From a virus: DNA of 56,164 nt. Below are positions 39,377 to 47,673 of the stretch, piece by piece; positions within the stretch are counted from its first letter, which is position 1; each line of letters opens with the position of its first letter. The stretch is from IMG/VR virus record IMGVR_UViG_3300044712_001406, positions 1 to 56,164 of that record, one strand, 5' to 3'. A model generated the notes under the pieces. It was not told the origin of the DNA. It made no database searches and saw nothing but the letters and a program-made list of their open reading frames with translations. The position numbers were made by a program, and so were the translations under genes.

Positions 39377-39955
39377 TTATTTTCCTTTATCTGGCAGGCC
39401 GGCTCCCTTGCGCACAGCCGCCGTGAATGCATCGGTTGTAACGGTTTGGTTGTTTCCACCAAGAACAATCTTGGGGTCGGGCGTCTCGCCCTGGAACAGG
39501 AAATCGTTCTCGGATTTGATCTTCTCGATCTGCTCTTTCAGGCCACTGATGGTTCCATCGTCAGCCAGTTTCAGCAGATCTGCATTCAACAGCGCCTTGA
39601 CTGCCTTGGCATTCTTTGCCTTGGCCCCAGTCAGTGCACCATCTAATGCATGGTCAAACTTGAGCTGGGCAACCTGTTTAGCCGCCTCGGCTTGCGCCTG
39701 CTCCGCCTTGGTTTTCCATTCATCGGCGGCTTTCTTGACGCCTTCGACATCAAGCTTCTTGAAGCTCTCAATCTGTACGCCGGCTTCGGTAAGCTGCTTC
39801 TTGGTTCCGTCGAGCTCCGTCTGAGCAGCTGTCAGCGCTGTTTCCGCCGTGGTCAGTTTGCTCTTGTGGCTCTCGATATCGGTGCCGTGAATGGCCATGA
39901 TCTTATCGACCACATCTTCGGCAATACCCAGTTTGATCAAATCTTCGCGTTTCAT
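39377..39955 (-). CDS. GP20-type scaffolding protein
   Basis: 192 aa from ATG at 39955 (GAGGAG upstream). Phage minor structural protein GP20 pattern: DLIKLGIAEDVVDKIM, long coiled coil (KSKLTTAETALTAAQTELDGTKKQL), LKFDHALDGALTGAKAKNAKAVKALLN, and C-terminal GETPDPKIVLGG. It precedes the coat gene, as scaffolds do, and should direct procapsid assembly. Confidence 0.87.
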   Translation of the reverse strand: MKREDLIKLGIAEDVVDKIMAIHGTDIESHKSKLTTAETALTAAQTELDGTKKQLTEAGVQIESFKKLDVEGVKKAADEWKTKAEQAQAEAAKQVAQLKFDHALDGALTGAKAKNAKAVKALLNADLLKLADDGTISGLKEQIEKIKSENDFLFQGETPDPKIVLGGNNQTVTTDAFTAAVRKGAGLPDKGK

Positions 39956-40061
39956 TCCTGTTCTCCTCTTGATTAGCACTACGTTTCTTTTACGTGTCAC
40001 GAGCACATGGTGTTGGCTAGCGTACGTTCTAACCCAACGGTTTTTTGTCGGATAATGAAAT

Positions 40062-40107
40062 AAAAAAACGCCACGCCTTCGAGATGTCTCTCGAAAGAGC
40101 GTGGCGT
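40062..40107 (-). terminator. Strong terminator-like hairpin in the leader of late promoter A
   Basis: On the minus strand ACGCCACGC (40099-40107) pairs with GCGTGGCGT (40068-40076), with an inner stem around CTTTCGAGA, followed by seven T (A-run at 40062-40068). It stands about 57 bp after the -10 of promoter A, inside the leader of the scaffold/capsid transcript, so antitermination or read-through must be needed for capsid expression from this promoter. Confidence 0.85.
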
Positions 40108-40163
40108 AAGTCCCACTCTAGAAGTTGCGCCCCACCTTAGGCGTGACGCTGTAAATTAGTTAT

Positions 40164-40191
40164 AGTATAGCAACAATTCTTAAAAAATCAA
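40164..40191 (-). promoter_or_regulatory. Late promoter A
   Basis: Minus strand TTGATT (40186-40191), 16-bp spacer, TATACT (40164-40169). Directly after the -10 stands ATAACTAA, then a GTGGGG element, then the hairpin at 40062-40107. The same order occurs at promoter B (51701-51728). Confidence 0.75.
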
Positions 40192-40203
40192 TCGTATTTA
40201 GGC

Positions 40204-40217
40204 GTTTCTATAGAAAC
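40204..40217. promoter_or_regulatory. Palindrome GTTTCTATAGAAAC upstream of promoter A
   Basis: A perfect 14-bp palindrome centred about 20 bp upstream of the -35. Related half-sites occur further out (GGAAACATT near 40276, CTGTTTCTGG near 40299). It could bind a late activator or a repressor. The remaining sequence to 40399 is AT-rich with no gene found. Confidence 0.5.
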
Positions 40218-40399
40218 ATTCTTTGAACATAGTACTGTATGACGCTTTTAGAACCTAAAGAATTACCCGATATTGGAAACATTTGCAGCATCCTGTTTCT
40301 GGGAACAATTATACTTTGCCTTAATATTTTGCTCGTACCAAACGATATATTGCCTGCAAAATGAATATATGAGCTGAAGGAATGACCGCATTTCAGTAC

Positions 40400-41326
40400 T
40401 CATTGACCTTCTCCGTCCTCCGGGTAAGGCTCCCGAATACATTCGTGGCCAAATTCGGCAGGTTCCATCGCATCACCGCCCTGCAAATCCGCCATAAGCT
40501 GGACTTTGATTAGATCGTTTTCTAAATATAATCTCATCCAGACCGCGCCAATTGGCTTCGGAACCCCGCCTCGTTCAACTGACCAACCGCCCGAGCCGTC
40601 GGCATAATCTTGTTTATAACCAGGGATCCGAACATGGTGCTGAATATCGAAGAATAATTTCCCCTTGCTGCTTATTCTCTCCCTACTAATTGGGACGTAG
40701 TAATTATTATGGCTGTGACCATTGACAACGATATCAGCATCGGGAAGATACACTGCTTGGCGGTTCGTTTGGATCACTCCTCGGGTAACCGGTGCTTCAC
40801 CGCCTGCGCCATGAAAATACTTAAGTCGTTTTGAAGAATGGGGGTTGCCATCTCTCGCAAATAAGAAACGAATCCAGCCGCCATATCCGCCTGTACACAC
40901 ATGCCCTTTATGCTCAATATTAAGCGCGTAAGCAAGTCTATCCATCAAGTCAGTGTTCGCATTTTTGAGAACAGATGTTTCGTGATTGCCTCGGGCTAAA
41001 AGAGATATAAGGGATGCATAAGGTTCCAAGAACTGTTCTATATCCTGGATAACGAAATCATAATAATCATCCCTTCGATACTCCGGTCGCAACTCTTTCA
41101 TCGATCTTCGGGGATCAAATCTTCCTTGCATTGCATCAAACAAATCTCCAAAGACCATGATCAATGCACGACGCTCAATAGCTTTATTGAGATGAGTTGT
41201 CAGGAGCTCACGATTGCAGTAAACACTATCAAAATGCACATCGCTCTGAAGGAGGAGCCATTGTTCCCATCCTGGGTAAACATCAAAATAAAGAGATAAA
41301 ACATTTCCGGCCATCTCGGATTTCAT
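40400..41326 (-). CDS. Calcineurin-like metallophosphoesterase
   Basis: 308 aa with all signature blocks: LLQSDVHFD (D29, H31), VFGDLFD (D61), ARGNHE (N114, H115) and VNGHSH (about 201-205), which bind two metals. Phages often carry such phosphatases; the substrate (nucleotide, nucleic acid or phosphoprotein) is unknown. Here it lies between a minor capsid gene and the scaffold, an odd location for an enzyme, and it is followed by about 400 bp of regulatory DNA. Confidence 0.88.
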   Translation of the reverse strand: MKSEMAGNVLSLYFDVYPGWEQWLLLQSDVHFDSVYCNRELLTTHLNKAIERRALIMVFGDLFDAMQGRFDPRRSMKELRPEYRRDDYYDFVIQDIEQFLEPYASLISLLARGNHETSVLKNANTDLMDRLAYALNIEHKGHVCTGGYGGWIRFLFARDGNPHSSKRLKYFHGAGGEAPVTRGVIQTNRQAVYLPDADIVVNGHSHNNYYVPISRERISSKGKLFFDIQHHVRIPGYKQDYADGSGGWSVERGGVPKPIGAVWMRLYLENDLIKVQLMADLQGGDAMEPAEFGHECIREPYPEDGEGQ

Positions 41327-41329
41327 GTG

Positions 41330-42430
41330 TTATACCTGTTCCCTCACCCGCTGACGCTGTAGTTTGGTTTCTTTGATGAATTTGCGCATCTGCGCTTGCC
41401 ATTGTTCTACTTTTGCCATTTCGTCTACATTAGCCTGGCCAGCTGCTTCAAGCGCTCCAGCCTGGCGCTTCCAGAAGCGGATCTTGCGTTCGATACCCCG
41501 CTGCACCTGGGTGGCCTCATACATGCTGGTTTTTTCTTCGTTCAAAGTGACTGTCTTTTTCGCCAGGCTCTCCCGGTCCACTTCGTCGTAAGCGTTCTCG
41601 GAAATCCCCTCGAAAAATGGATAGAATGAATGCCTGCAATTCCAGCCTCCCAGACCTGCCCCGGTGCCGTAACCGGTACTCTCCACAAATGGCGGATACT
41701 TCTTGCTTGTCCCTGATCGGCTGAATATCTTGCCCTGCCATTCGGCATGAGAAGGCCTGGCTCCGGCGTGGGCGCTGGTCTGCACCAGGTCGCAGCCCAT
41801 CTCATTAGCCCGGTTAGTTTGCATTTGCCCGGTTGTCTGACTGACACCGGTCAAGACCGCCCGCCGCATGGCTACATCAAGCTTATCGTTGTGGCCGGCA
41901 TATTGAATAACGCTCAGGCCGTCCGCAGCAACCTTCTTTACCGCACTTCGAATCGCCTGGTCATAACTCATGGCGCCAGAAGACACTTGCATATAAGCCA
42001 GATCTGCTGCGCTCTCGAATGCCTGCTGGCCAGAGATTGCGGTAGTCATTGTCAAGTTGCGAATCACGCCGCCAGTCTTTTCAAGGCCGCTTGCTAGAGC
42101 ACGTGCCATCGCCGGTGAGAGGTTGAGCGGCAGCGGCTCCAGACCAACCTTGCGGTAGATACTGTCATCGAACTTCATCGCCTTGACTCCGGCTTTGGTG
42201 AACGTTTGCCGCAGTACTTCTACCGACTGCCCGGTAATCTTTGAGAGCTCCTTCAGCGCTTCTTCGTACACCATCCCGCTTTCGGTCAGGCGCTGCATTT
42301 GCCAGGCTGCCGAAGCCAAGCTCATCTTGCCCAGCCGGCGCGCGATGTCCATGATCACGCTATCTTCATAGTCTTGATAGAGTGAAACAATTGGACCTGT
42401 AAGCGCGTCGAGTTGGTCGGAGGTCAACAT
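41330..42430 (-). CDS. Phage minor capsid protein 2 family (head morphogenesis)
   Basis: 366 aa. Diagnostic blocks: AGVKAMKFDDSIYRKVGLEPLPL, RRAVLTGVSQTTGQMQTNRANEMG, QTSAHAGARPSHAEWQGKIFS and GGWNCRHSFYPFFEG, which define the minor capsid protein 2 family near the portal gene of A118-like phages. C-terminus is helical (IERKIRFWKRQAGALEAAGQ). Probably packaged in or at the procapsid. Confidence 0.88.
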   Translation of the reverse strand: MLTSDQLDALTGPIVSLYQDYEDSVIMDIARRLGKMSLASAAWQMQRLTESGMVYEEALKELSKITGQSVEVLRQTFTKAGVKAMKFDDSIYRKVGLEPLPLNLSPAMARALASGLEKTGGVIRNLTMTTAISGQQAFESAADLAYMQVSSGAMSYDQAIRSAVKKVAADGLSVIQYAGHNDKLDVAMRRAVLTGVSQTTGQMQTNRANEMGCDLVQTSAHAGARPSHAEWQGKIFSRSGTSKKYPPFVESTGYGTGAGLGGWNCRHSFYPFFEGISENAYDEVDRESLAKKTVTLNEEKTSMYEATQVQRGIERKIRFWKRQAGALEAAGQANVDEMAKVEQWQAQMRKFIKETKLQRQRVREQV

Positions 42431-42942
42431 TGAGCTTCTGGTTCATTAGCGTAATGGTTGGGCTCGACGCTATCTGCCAGTCGACGCAGTGCTTCTGCCA
42501 TCTTATGCCGTAATTCGTCTGATACTTCTTCGTCGCTCATGTTAATAAAGGTCGATATCAAGCCCCTGTCAGGAATATGATGCGAAATCCACAGGCCCGA
42601 AAAAGCAATGTAACGCTCGGTTGGTGTGTCATTGCCATAACGCAGCTCACGTAGAACCCTATCCCGAAAAGAACCGCTATCCACAGGCTCGTAAGTTTTC
42701 TCAAATATGTCTGGCTTACAAGGATATTTCTCCCCGTTCACACCTGTGATGATCCAATCACCCTTCCTGACAACCATGGAACCTTCCAGGGTATGGATAT
42801 GCACCTGGACTCCAGGAATGCCAGAGCCGTAATTTGCGCCGTACTCTCCGGGCGTCTGGAGCAGTCCTTCAATCTTATCGACCAATTCGGGGAAGTACTG
42901 AACCGCTTCAATTTCAACGGGTTTCTTGCGAAACTTAGCCAT
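42424..42942 (-). CDS. Phage protein of the PGDWIITGVNGE type
   Basis: 172 aa. N-terminal RKKPVEIEAVQYF, MVVRKGDWIITGVNGEKYPCKPDIFEKTYEPV is a very common siphophage domain of unknown function. The C-terminal half (LWISHHIPDRGLISTFINMSDEEVSDELRHKMAEALRRLADS) is different and helical. Located between portal and minor capsid genes. Confidence 0.75.
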   Translation of the reverse strand: MAKFRKKPVEIEAVQYFPELVDKIEGLLQTPGEYGANYGSGIPGVQVHIHTLEGSMVVRKGDWIITGVNGEKYPCKPDIFEKTYEPVDSGSFRDRVLRELRYGNDTPTERYIAFSGLWISHHIPDRGLISTFINMSDEEVSDELRHKMAEALRRLADSVEPNHYANEPEAQC

Positions 42943-42959
42943 CTTTTTTTCCTTTCACT

Positions 42960-43106
42960 CTAACGCCTGAACACGATCCGATAGGCTATATACAAGCGCT
43001 GTCGCAATGTCATTGATTGGTACATGTGCAGGTCCTTATGGGCTTGCTGACGCACCATGCGCCGAATCTTCTTGAGATCCTCTTTAGATAATTGGTTTGC
43101 GCTCAC
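42960..43106 (-). CDS. Small basic protein
   Basis: 48 aa from GTG at 43106; GGAGGAG lies just upstream and overlaps the end of the portal gene. Basic, helical (KEDLKKIRRMVRQQAHKDL, RQRLYIAYRIVFRR). Position after the portal and the good ribosome site argue it is made; function unknown. Confidence 0.55.
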   Translation of the reverse strand: MSANQLSKEDLKKIRRMVRQQAHKDLHMYQSMTLRQRLYIAYRIVFRR

Positions 43107-43107
43107 A

Positions 43108-44529
43108 CTATGCTCCTCCGAACAAATCGATTGGTGGCGTTTCTTCCTGCTTCTCAGCAACCCACCTTTTAGCAGTCACCTCATCTAACCCGTAATTTCG
43201 CATCAAAAATAGATACTTAGGCATTGCGCCCATGTTTACCGTTCTTTGGTCTTGAGAGAACCTGGCCTCACTGTCTACGATCAAGCTATCGTCAAAATCA
43301 AAGGTAACCTGGTATGGTCCTTTTGGCGCAAGTGGTTGTCCAGGACCCTTGCCCAGCGTCGTCCAAACATCTATTGCCCACAATAACTGTTCTAAGGCAC
43401 TCTGAAGGGATTTTTGAGCATCAACGATGGTTGCCATTGATCTCTGCTTGGAGGCTGCGATCTCGGTAGCGGTTTTTTCTACAGTCGCCGGATTACTCAA
43501 CGTGCCATATGCCAACCCGCAATTGAATTCCACCTTGCGGAGGATTGCATCCAGACCATTGAGAAAGTTAAGCTCTCGTAGGGTAGGCGTCCATTCGTCG
43601 AAGAGCTTGTTTGCCTCGCCAATCTCTCCGGTAGCATTTAAAGTCCGGTATAGACGCTTGTTAGGTAAAATCGGCTTGCCGTCCGTGTCCTTCTGAAAAG
43701 CGTCTACATCGACATACATAGCCCGCTCGCCGCTTTCGAACTCCCAAAGCAGCTTGGACCATTGTTTATCTGCATCTTTGATCAGATCCGTAGCGCGGGA
43801 ATAGCAAGAAACCCCAAGAGGACTGGAAGGATCTACGTTGTTAGCTTGGGGGTATCTAAAATATGCAAATAGTGGCTTTTCGATCCCTATAATTGTGGCT
43901 TCTGGTTTAAGTTCTGCCCAATCCTTTACCACACCAAGAGATACCTGGTTGCCCAGCTCGTCTTTGACTGAACTCTTGAATGCCATATTGCGGATTACGT
44001 AGCCGGCTGGAGTCATCGTGTGATATTCCAGGCGTTTACAGTAATCCCGCCCGATAGTGCGCTGGTCAGCGAACACACAAGCAGTAATATTGCCGTTGGC
44101 ATCAAATGAGACCGGGTAGAACTGATCCGCCTGAACGAAGTCAACGGTGATCTGATCGCCAGCGATGTAGGGCTTCATCATCAATCCGCCCTTGGCACAC
44201 CCTTGCTCGATCTTTTCTCGCAGCTTAGGAAGGATCCGCTCCAGCTGCTCAGCAAGGTAGTCGGCGCGCGGGCTTCCTTCAATGGTGACTGCCATCTCGA
44301 TGGTCACAGCCCGGGCAATCTCACCGGCGATTGCAGCTGGCAGACTTAATGAACTTATATCCTTATTCAGCCATGGCGCACCGTTCTCATACATCTGCGA
44401 CCAGAGGGTAAGCGCGCTGGCCATGTCGGACGAAAGAGCAATGTCTACATTCAAGGCTTTTTGAACAGATGTTGTGCCTATCATTTTTTGGAGAACCTCC
44501 CGAATCCATTGTAGAATTCGCTGAAACAT
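43108..44529 (-). CDS. Portal protein (SPP1 gp6-like)
   Basis: 473 aa. EIARAVTIEMAVTIEGSPRADYLAEQLERILPKLREKIEQGCAKGGLMMKPY, ADQFYPVSFDANGNITACVF, LGVSCYSRATDLIKDADKQWSKLLWEFESGERAMYVD and GLAYGTLS...EKTATEIAASKQRS are characteristic of Firmicutes-type siphophage portals. It forms the dodecameric DNA channel. AAGGATAAACATT precedes the ATG. It is separated from the terminase by a cassette of four genes, which is unusual. Confidence 0.88.
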   Translation of the reverse strand: MFQRILQWIREVLQKMIGTTSVQKALNVDIALSSDMASALTLWSQMYENGAPWLNKDISSLSLPAAIAGEIARAVTIEMAVTIEGSPRADYLAEQLERILPKLREKIEQGCAKGGLMMKPYIAGDQITVDFVQADQFYPVSFDANGNITACVFADQRTIGRDYCKRLEYHTMTPAGYVIRNMAFKSSVKDELGNQVSLGVVKDWAELKPEATIIGIEKPLFAYFRYPQANNVDPSSPLGVSCYSRATDLIKDADKQWSKLLWEFESGERAMYVDVDAFQKDTDGKPILPNKRLYRTLNATGEIGEANKLFDEWTPTLRELNFLNGLDAILRKVEFNCGLAYGTLSNPATVEKTATEIAASKQRSMATIVDAQKSLQSALEQLLWAIDVWTTLGKGPGQPLAPKGPYQVTFDFDDSLIVDSEARFSQDQRTVNMGAMPKYLFLMRNYGLDEVTAKRWVAEKQEETPPIDLFGGA

Positions 44530-44534
44530 AATGT

Positions 44535-45533
44535 TTATCCTTGTAGAAGAATTCCAAACATTTTTTGTAACTCGTCATTGGAAGTGTCTGGAAGATAATC
44601 ACGAGTAGTGTCAATCGAATTATGATGGGCAATTTGCCGGAGCTGATCGAGAGTAAATCCACCTACACCCAGCTGCCGACATATGTAATGAGTACCGTTG
44701 CCATAGTTGGTCAGGCTACTATGACGCATACAGTGAGGTGTGAAATCGACCTCATGGCCATGCAGCTCAGTAAGTTGGCCACGCATGTCCGTGAAAAGAG
44801 CATAAATATATTCCCGGTCGGCAGGTCTTTTATTTTCGCCCTCCCCGATCACCCACAGAGATTCGATGTCGTCAGCTCTGCGCTGTTCCAGCCATGCTAA
44901 AGAGATCTCACGTGTGCGACCAAAATATAGTAAAGGAAACTTCTTCCTGCCCTTTCCAATCACCTGATTTGTGTTGTTTCTGGCAGGATCCAGGAAAGAA
45001 TATTTTGTGACCTGGCTCAGCTCATTACGCCTGGCCGCCGAGTCGTAGGCCAGCATGAGCAGAGTAGCCTTTTGATATTCCTCGCGCCGTACTAACTGGT
45101 GAAATAACCCCTCGACCATTTGGTCAGACAAGAAGATGATTTCTTTGATCGGTTCCCTGGCCAGCCCGCGCACACGTCGGGCAGCATTATTCTCATACTC
45201 CAGTTCATCGTCCATTTCGGCATAGGTGAGCATGCTCCGGATAGAGCTCATCAGACGGTTATTCCGGGCATTGGATACACCGCAGTCGTTGACCAAATAC
45301 AGTGAGAAATTCCTGAAATCCTTCTTTGTAAGCTCCAAAATCGACCGATTATCCAGGGTTTTATAGGCATAGCAAAGGAAGCCAACCAGATCGGCTCGGT
45401 ATTGCTTGATTGTTTCCTTCGAGCGCTTGAGTTGCTGCAATTCAAGGCAAAAGTCTTCGAGTAACTCTTTGCTCTCGGAATTGACCTTTGCCCAGGAAAT
45501 CGGATCGAAGAAGGATGTATAAACTCTAGTCAT
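44535..45533 (-). CDS. Second tyrosine recombinase (XerC-like)
   Basis: 332 aa with a SAM-like N-terminal domain (QLKRSKETIKQYRADLVGFLCYAY) and catalytic residues R168 (SAARRNEL), a Lys near 194-198 (GKGRKK), H267-X2-R270 (TPHCMRHSS), H303/H304 (QIAHHNS) and Y313 (TRDYLP). All required residues seem present. It is unlike the 11778 integrase and sits inside the late operon between host-interaction genes and portal, so a role in dimer resolution, local inversion or cassette exchange is more likely than prophage integration. Confidence 0.85.
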   Translation of the reverse strand: MTRVYTSFFDPISWAKVNSESKELLEDFCLELQQLKRSKETIKQYRADLVGFLCYAYKTLDNRSILELTKKDFRNFSLYLVNDCGVSNARNNRLMSSIRSMLTYAEMDDELEYENNAARRVRGLAREPIKEIIFLSDQMVEGLFHQLVRREEYQKATLLMLAYDSAARRNELSQVTKYSFLDPARNNTNQVIGKGRKKFPLLYFGRTREISLAWLEQRRADDIESLWVIGEGENKRPADREYIYALFTDMRGQLTELHGHEVDFTPHCMRHSSLTNYGNGTHYICRQLGVGGFTLDQLRQIAHHNSIDTTRDYLPDTSNDELQKMFGILLQG

Positions 45534-45557
45534 AGTTGGATAAACTTCATATTTTAT

Positions 45558-46445
45558 TTATGCTCCCAGACTCGCGCACAAATCCACCTGTGCGAGCGGA
45601 AGAACGCCCGCCGTGTCTGGCGTCAGCGCCAGCATAAATGTAGCATTATTATCATTGGCGTTTGCAATCTCTCCGAGGATCGTTGCCGCCGAACGTAGGG
45701 CAGAAGCTGTCTGATCTACGCCGGAGTTGTAGAACCACCGTCCATCGGTGCGTGGCGTTGCGACCATCTCTGCTGGTCGCAGGTTGCCAACCGGGATTGT
45801 CTGTTCGCCGTTTACTGGCTGTTCAAACACTTCGATCTGACTGGTATTGGTCGGGTGAGTGTGGCTGTTTTCCACAACCAAACAGTTCGGCTGGATACTC
45901 TTGATAAAGTTATAAATGGTCGAATATGGTATCTCGTCGTATCCCAGATGCCATGCCCACCCATCAATCCAGATTGCCATGATGTCTCCGTAATTAGTTA
46001 GCAACTCAGTAAGTTGCGTTTCGATCATTGCGATGTAGCCCGCGGCGTTTGTTGTTTCATTCGTCCCCGTGCGGGCCTCAAAGGTCAAGTCCCACGCCGA
46101 TATATATAGCCCCGGTTTGATACCGTGCGCACGGCAAGCGGCTACAAAATCTCCAACAATATCTGGGCTGCCATTGGCAGCGTACCACGCTGTTTGTGCA
46201 ATACTGTAAGGTGCATAACCGTCCGCATGGTAGGCGGTCGGCCATAACGCAAAACCGTCATGATGCTTTGTGGTCAGATAGGCATATTCCGTGCCCGCCG
46301 ATACACACACATTCAGCCAGCCATCTACGTCTAGGGCCGTCGTGGTGGGTGCAAATGTATCGACGGACAGATTTGGGTTTGCTATTTCTGCGCTTACAAA
46401 GGTTGGCATATTCCAGCAGACTAATGCGCCTAGTTTTTTGTCCAC
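45558..46445 (-). CDS. GH29 (alpha-L-fucosidase)-like virion protein
   Basis: 295 aa from a GTG at 46445 that lacks any Shine-Dalgarno. YLTTKHHDGFALWP, GIKPGLYISAWD, MAIWIDGW and NNATFMLALTPDTAGVLP correspond to GH29 fucosidase core blocks. The frame stays open upstream of the GTG with protein-like sequence (SGGDPLQQALQRAYVDKK) overlapping the end of the LamG-like gene, but it has no start codon there. This suggests it is made by -1 frameshifting from that gene or was split by a frameshift mutation. Likely a glycan-acting part of a virion appendage. Confidence 0.75.
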   Translation of the reverse strand: MDKKLGALVCWNMPTFVSAEIANPNLSVDTFAPTTTALDVDGWLNVCVSAGTEYAYLTTKHHDGFALWPTAYHADGYAPYSIAQTAWYAANGSPDIVGDFVAACRAHGIKPGLYISAWDLTFEARTGTNETTNAAGYIAMIETQLTELLTNYGDIMAIWIDGWAWHLGYDEIPYSTIYNFIKSIQPNCLVVENSHTHPTNTSQIEVFEQPVNGEQTIPVGNLRPAEMVATPRTDGRWFYNSGVDQTASALRSAATILGEIANANDNNATFMLALTPDTAGVLPLAQVDLCASLGA

Positions 46446-46486
46446 GTATGCACGCTGGAGCGCTTGTTGTAGCGGATCGCCCCCGC

Positions 46487-47167
46487 TTATATAGGGAGCG
46501 CGGGCGGAAGCGCCGCCATTGCGTCTGTGATCGCATTGACCTGGGCAAGAGATAGCGTGATATTGTAAATTGCCAACGCCTGTATTTTTGCAGCGATCAA
46601 CCCAGATGTTGCGGTCTTCCCAAATACAAAAATCCGGTCAGTGCCCGTAAAATCTGGCGCAACAACTGGACCAGAATTTGCCTTGTTATAATACCCGTAG
46701 GGCCCACACAGCGCCACGACGCCCGACGCGGTACTGGTGAAGGTTGGTAATAAATACTTACCGCCAATTCCGAAAAACAATTCGGTAGCGGATCGGTGGA
46801 TCGGGGCCGCGTATGGTGTCTGTGAACCAAATAAATTATCATCCTCGAATGGAGCGCCCACTCCGGTAAAACGGCAAATAATAGATGTTGTGGCTCCATA
46901 AACCCAGGCGGCCGGCAACCGGGCGACCTTCGTTCCGTCAGCGATCCAGCCATCCGAGACATTCCAGGTCGGTTCCTTGAATTGCACAGGTTCGGCGTCG
47001 GTCCCCGTTCCCGGATGAGCGATATTGGTATAACTCGCCCCGATATTTGCCGCCCCGACGGGCTGGTAAGCCCCCAAGCAGTTAGCTAATGGCACGCCCC
47101 CTGCCAAATACCAAGGCGTGTGCCTGCTGCCCAACAACAAGCCGCGCCTTAGTCCAAAACCGAGCAT
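46487..47167 (-). CDS. LamG/concanavalin-like structural protein, possibly fused by -1 frameshift to the GH29-like ORF
   Basis: 226 aa from ATG at 47167 with GGGAGG upstream. The end (AAKIQALAIYNITLSLAQVNAITDAMAAL) is typical of LamG/concanavalin-type domains in phage fibres, and the middle (SIICRFTGVG...GIGGKYLLPTF) supports a beta-sandwich. Its stop is near 46487, and reading in the -1 frame continues directly into the GH29-like frame. It is probably a glycan-binding domain of a receptor-binding protein. Confidence 0.7.
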   Translation of the reverse strand: MLGFGLRRGLLLGSRHTPWYLAGGVPLANCLGAYQPVGAANIGASYTNIAHPGTGTDAEPVQFKEPTWNVSDGWIADGTKVARLPAAWVYGATTSIICRFTGVGAPFEDDNLFGSQTPYAAPIHRSATELFFGIGGKYLLPTFTSTASGVVALCGPYGYYNKANSGPVVAPDFTGTDRIFVFGKTATSGLIAAKIQALAIYNITLSLAQVNAITDAMAALPPALPI

Positions 47168-47214
47168 AGCGCGCCTCCCCAAAAGACAAATAAAAGTAAT
47201 CTTCTATGCTTCAA

Positions 47215-47664
47215 CTAGGAAACCCACTGGTATTGGAGGTTGGCGGTTGCCGCTTCCTGGATGACCTTAATGGATGCACCGGGAACTGCAACAATAACTG
47301 GGGAACTATCGGCGAGTAACTGAAAGCCCACGGTCGCAGTGGGGGTTGTGCCATCCAATGTCCAGCGGACATTTTTGGTCAACGCCTGCAAGATGATGCT
47401 GTTCGCGTTTGCTGGCTTTGTTAGGGTCGTAGCAGACGATATATCAGCTCCGGCTGAATGGGCACCAATGGCGCCATAAGCAGTCATTTTATTGACCGCA
47501 GTTACCACATCTGCCAGAGTTTTTGGCGATGCGCCTGCAAGCGCCGTGATCACCGTGGCCAACGCAGCAACGAGCTCAGTATTATCGACCGGCACTACCT
47601 CTGCCCCAGCTGCGTCTTCAATAACGATTTCTTGTGCCTGTACTCCATTCTCAAACTGTTTCAT
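47215..47664 (-). CDS. Small virion protein, probable head or fibre component
   Basis: 149 aa with a strong GGAGGATCAA ribosome site. N-terminal VQAQEIVIEDAAGAEVVPVDNTELVAAL and C-terminal VRWTLDGTTPTATVGFQLLADSSPVIVAVPGASIKVIQEAATANLQYQWV form a beta-rich module found in many phage structural proteins. It is the first gene after the terminase and heads the host-interaction cassette. Confidence 0.65.
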   Translation of the reverse strand: MKQFENGVQAQEIVIEDAAGAEVVPVDNTELVAALATVITALAGASPKTLADVVTAVNKMTAYGAIGAHSAGADISSATTLTKPANANSIILQALTKNVRWTLDGTTPTATVGFQLLADSSPVIVAVPGASIKVIQEAATANLQYQWVS

Positions 47665-47673
47665 TTGATCCTC

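Noticed and set aside
40218-40399. Additional small gene upstream of promoter A
   Set aside because: AT-rich with no frame having a convincing start and ribosome site on either strand; treated as regulatory DNA.
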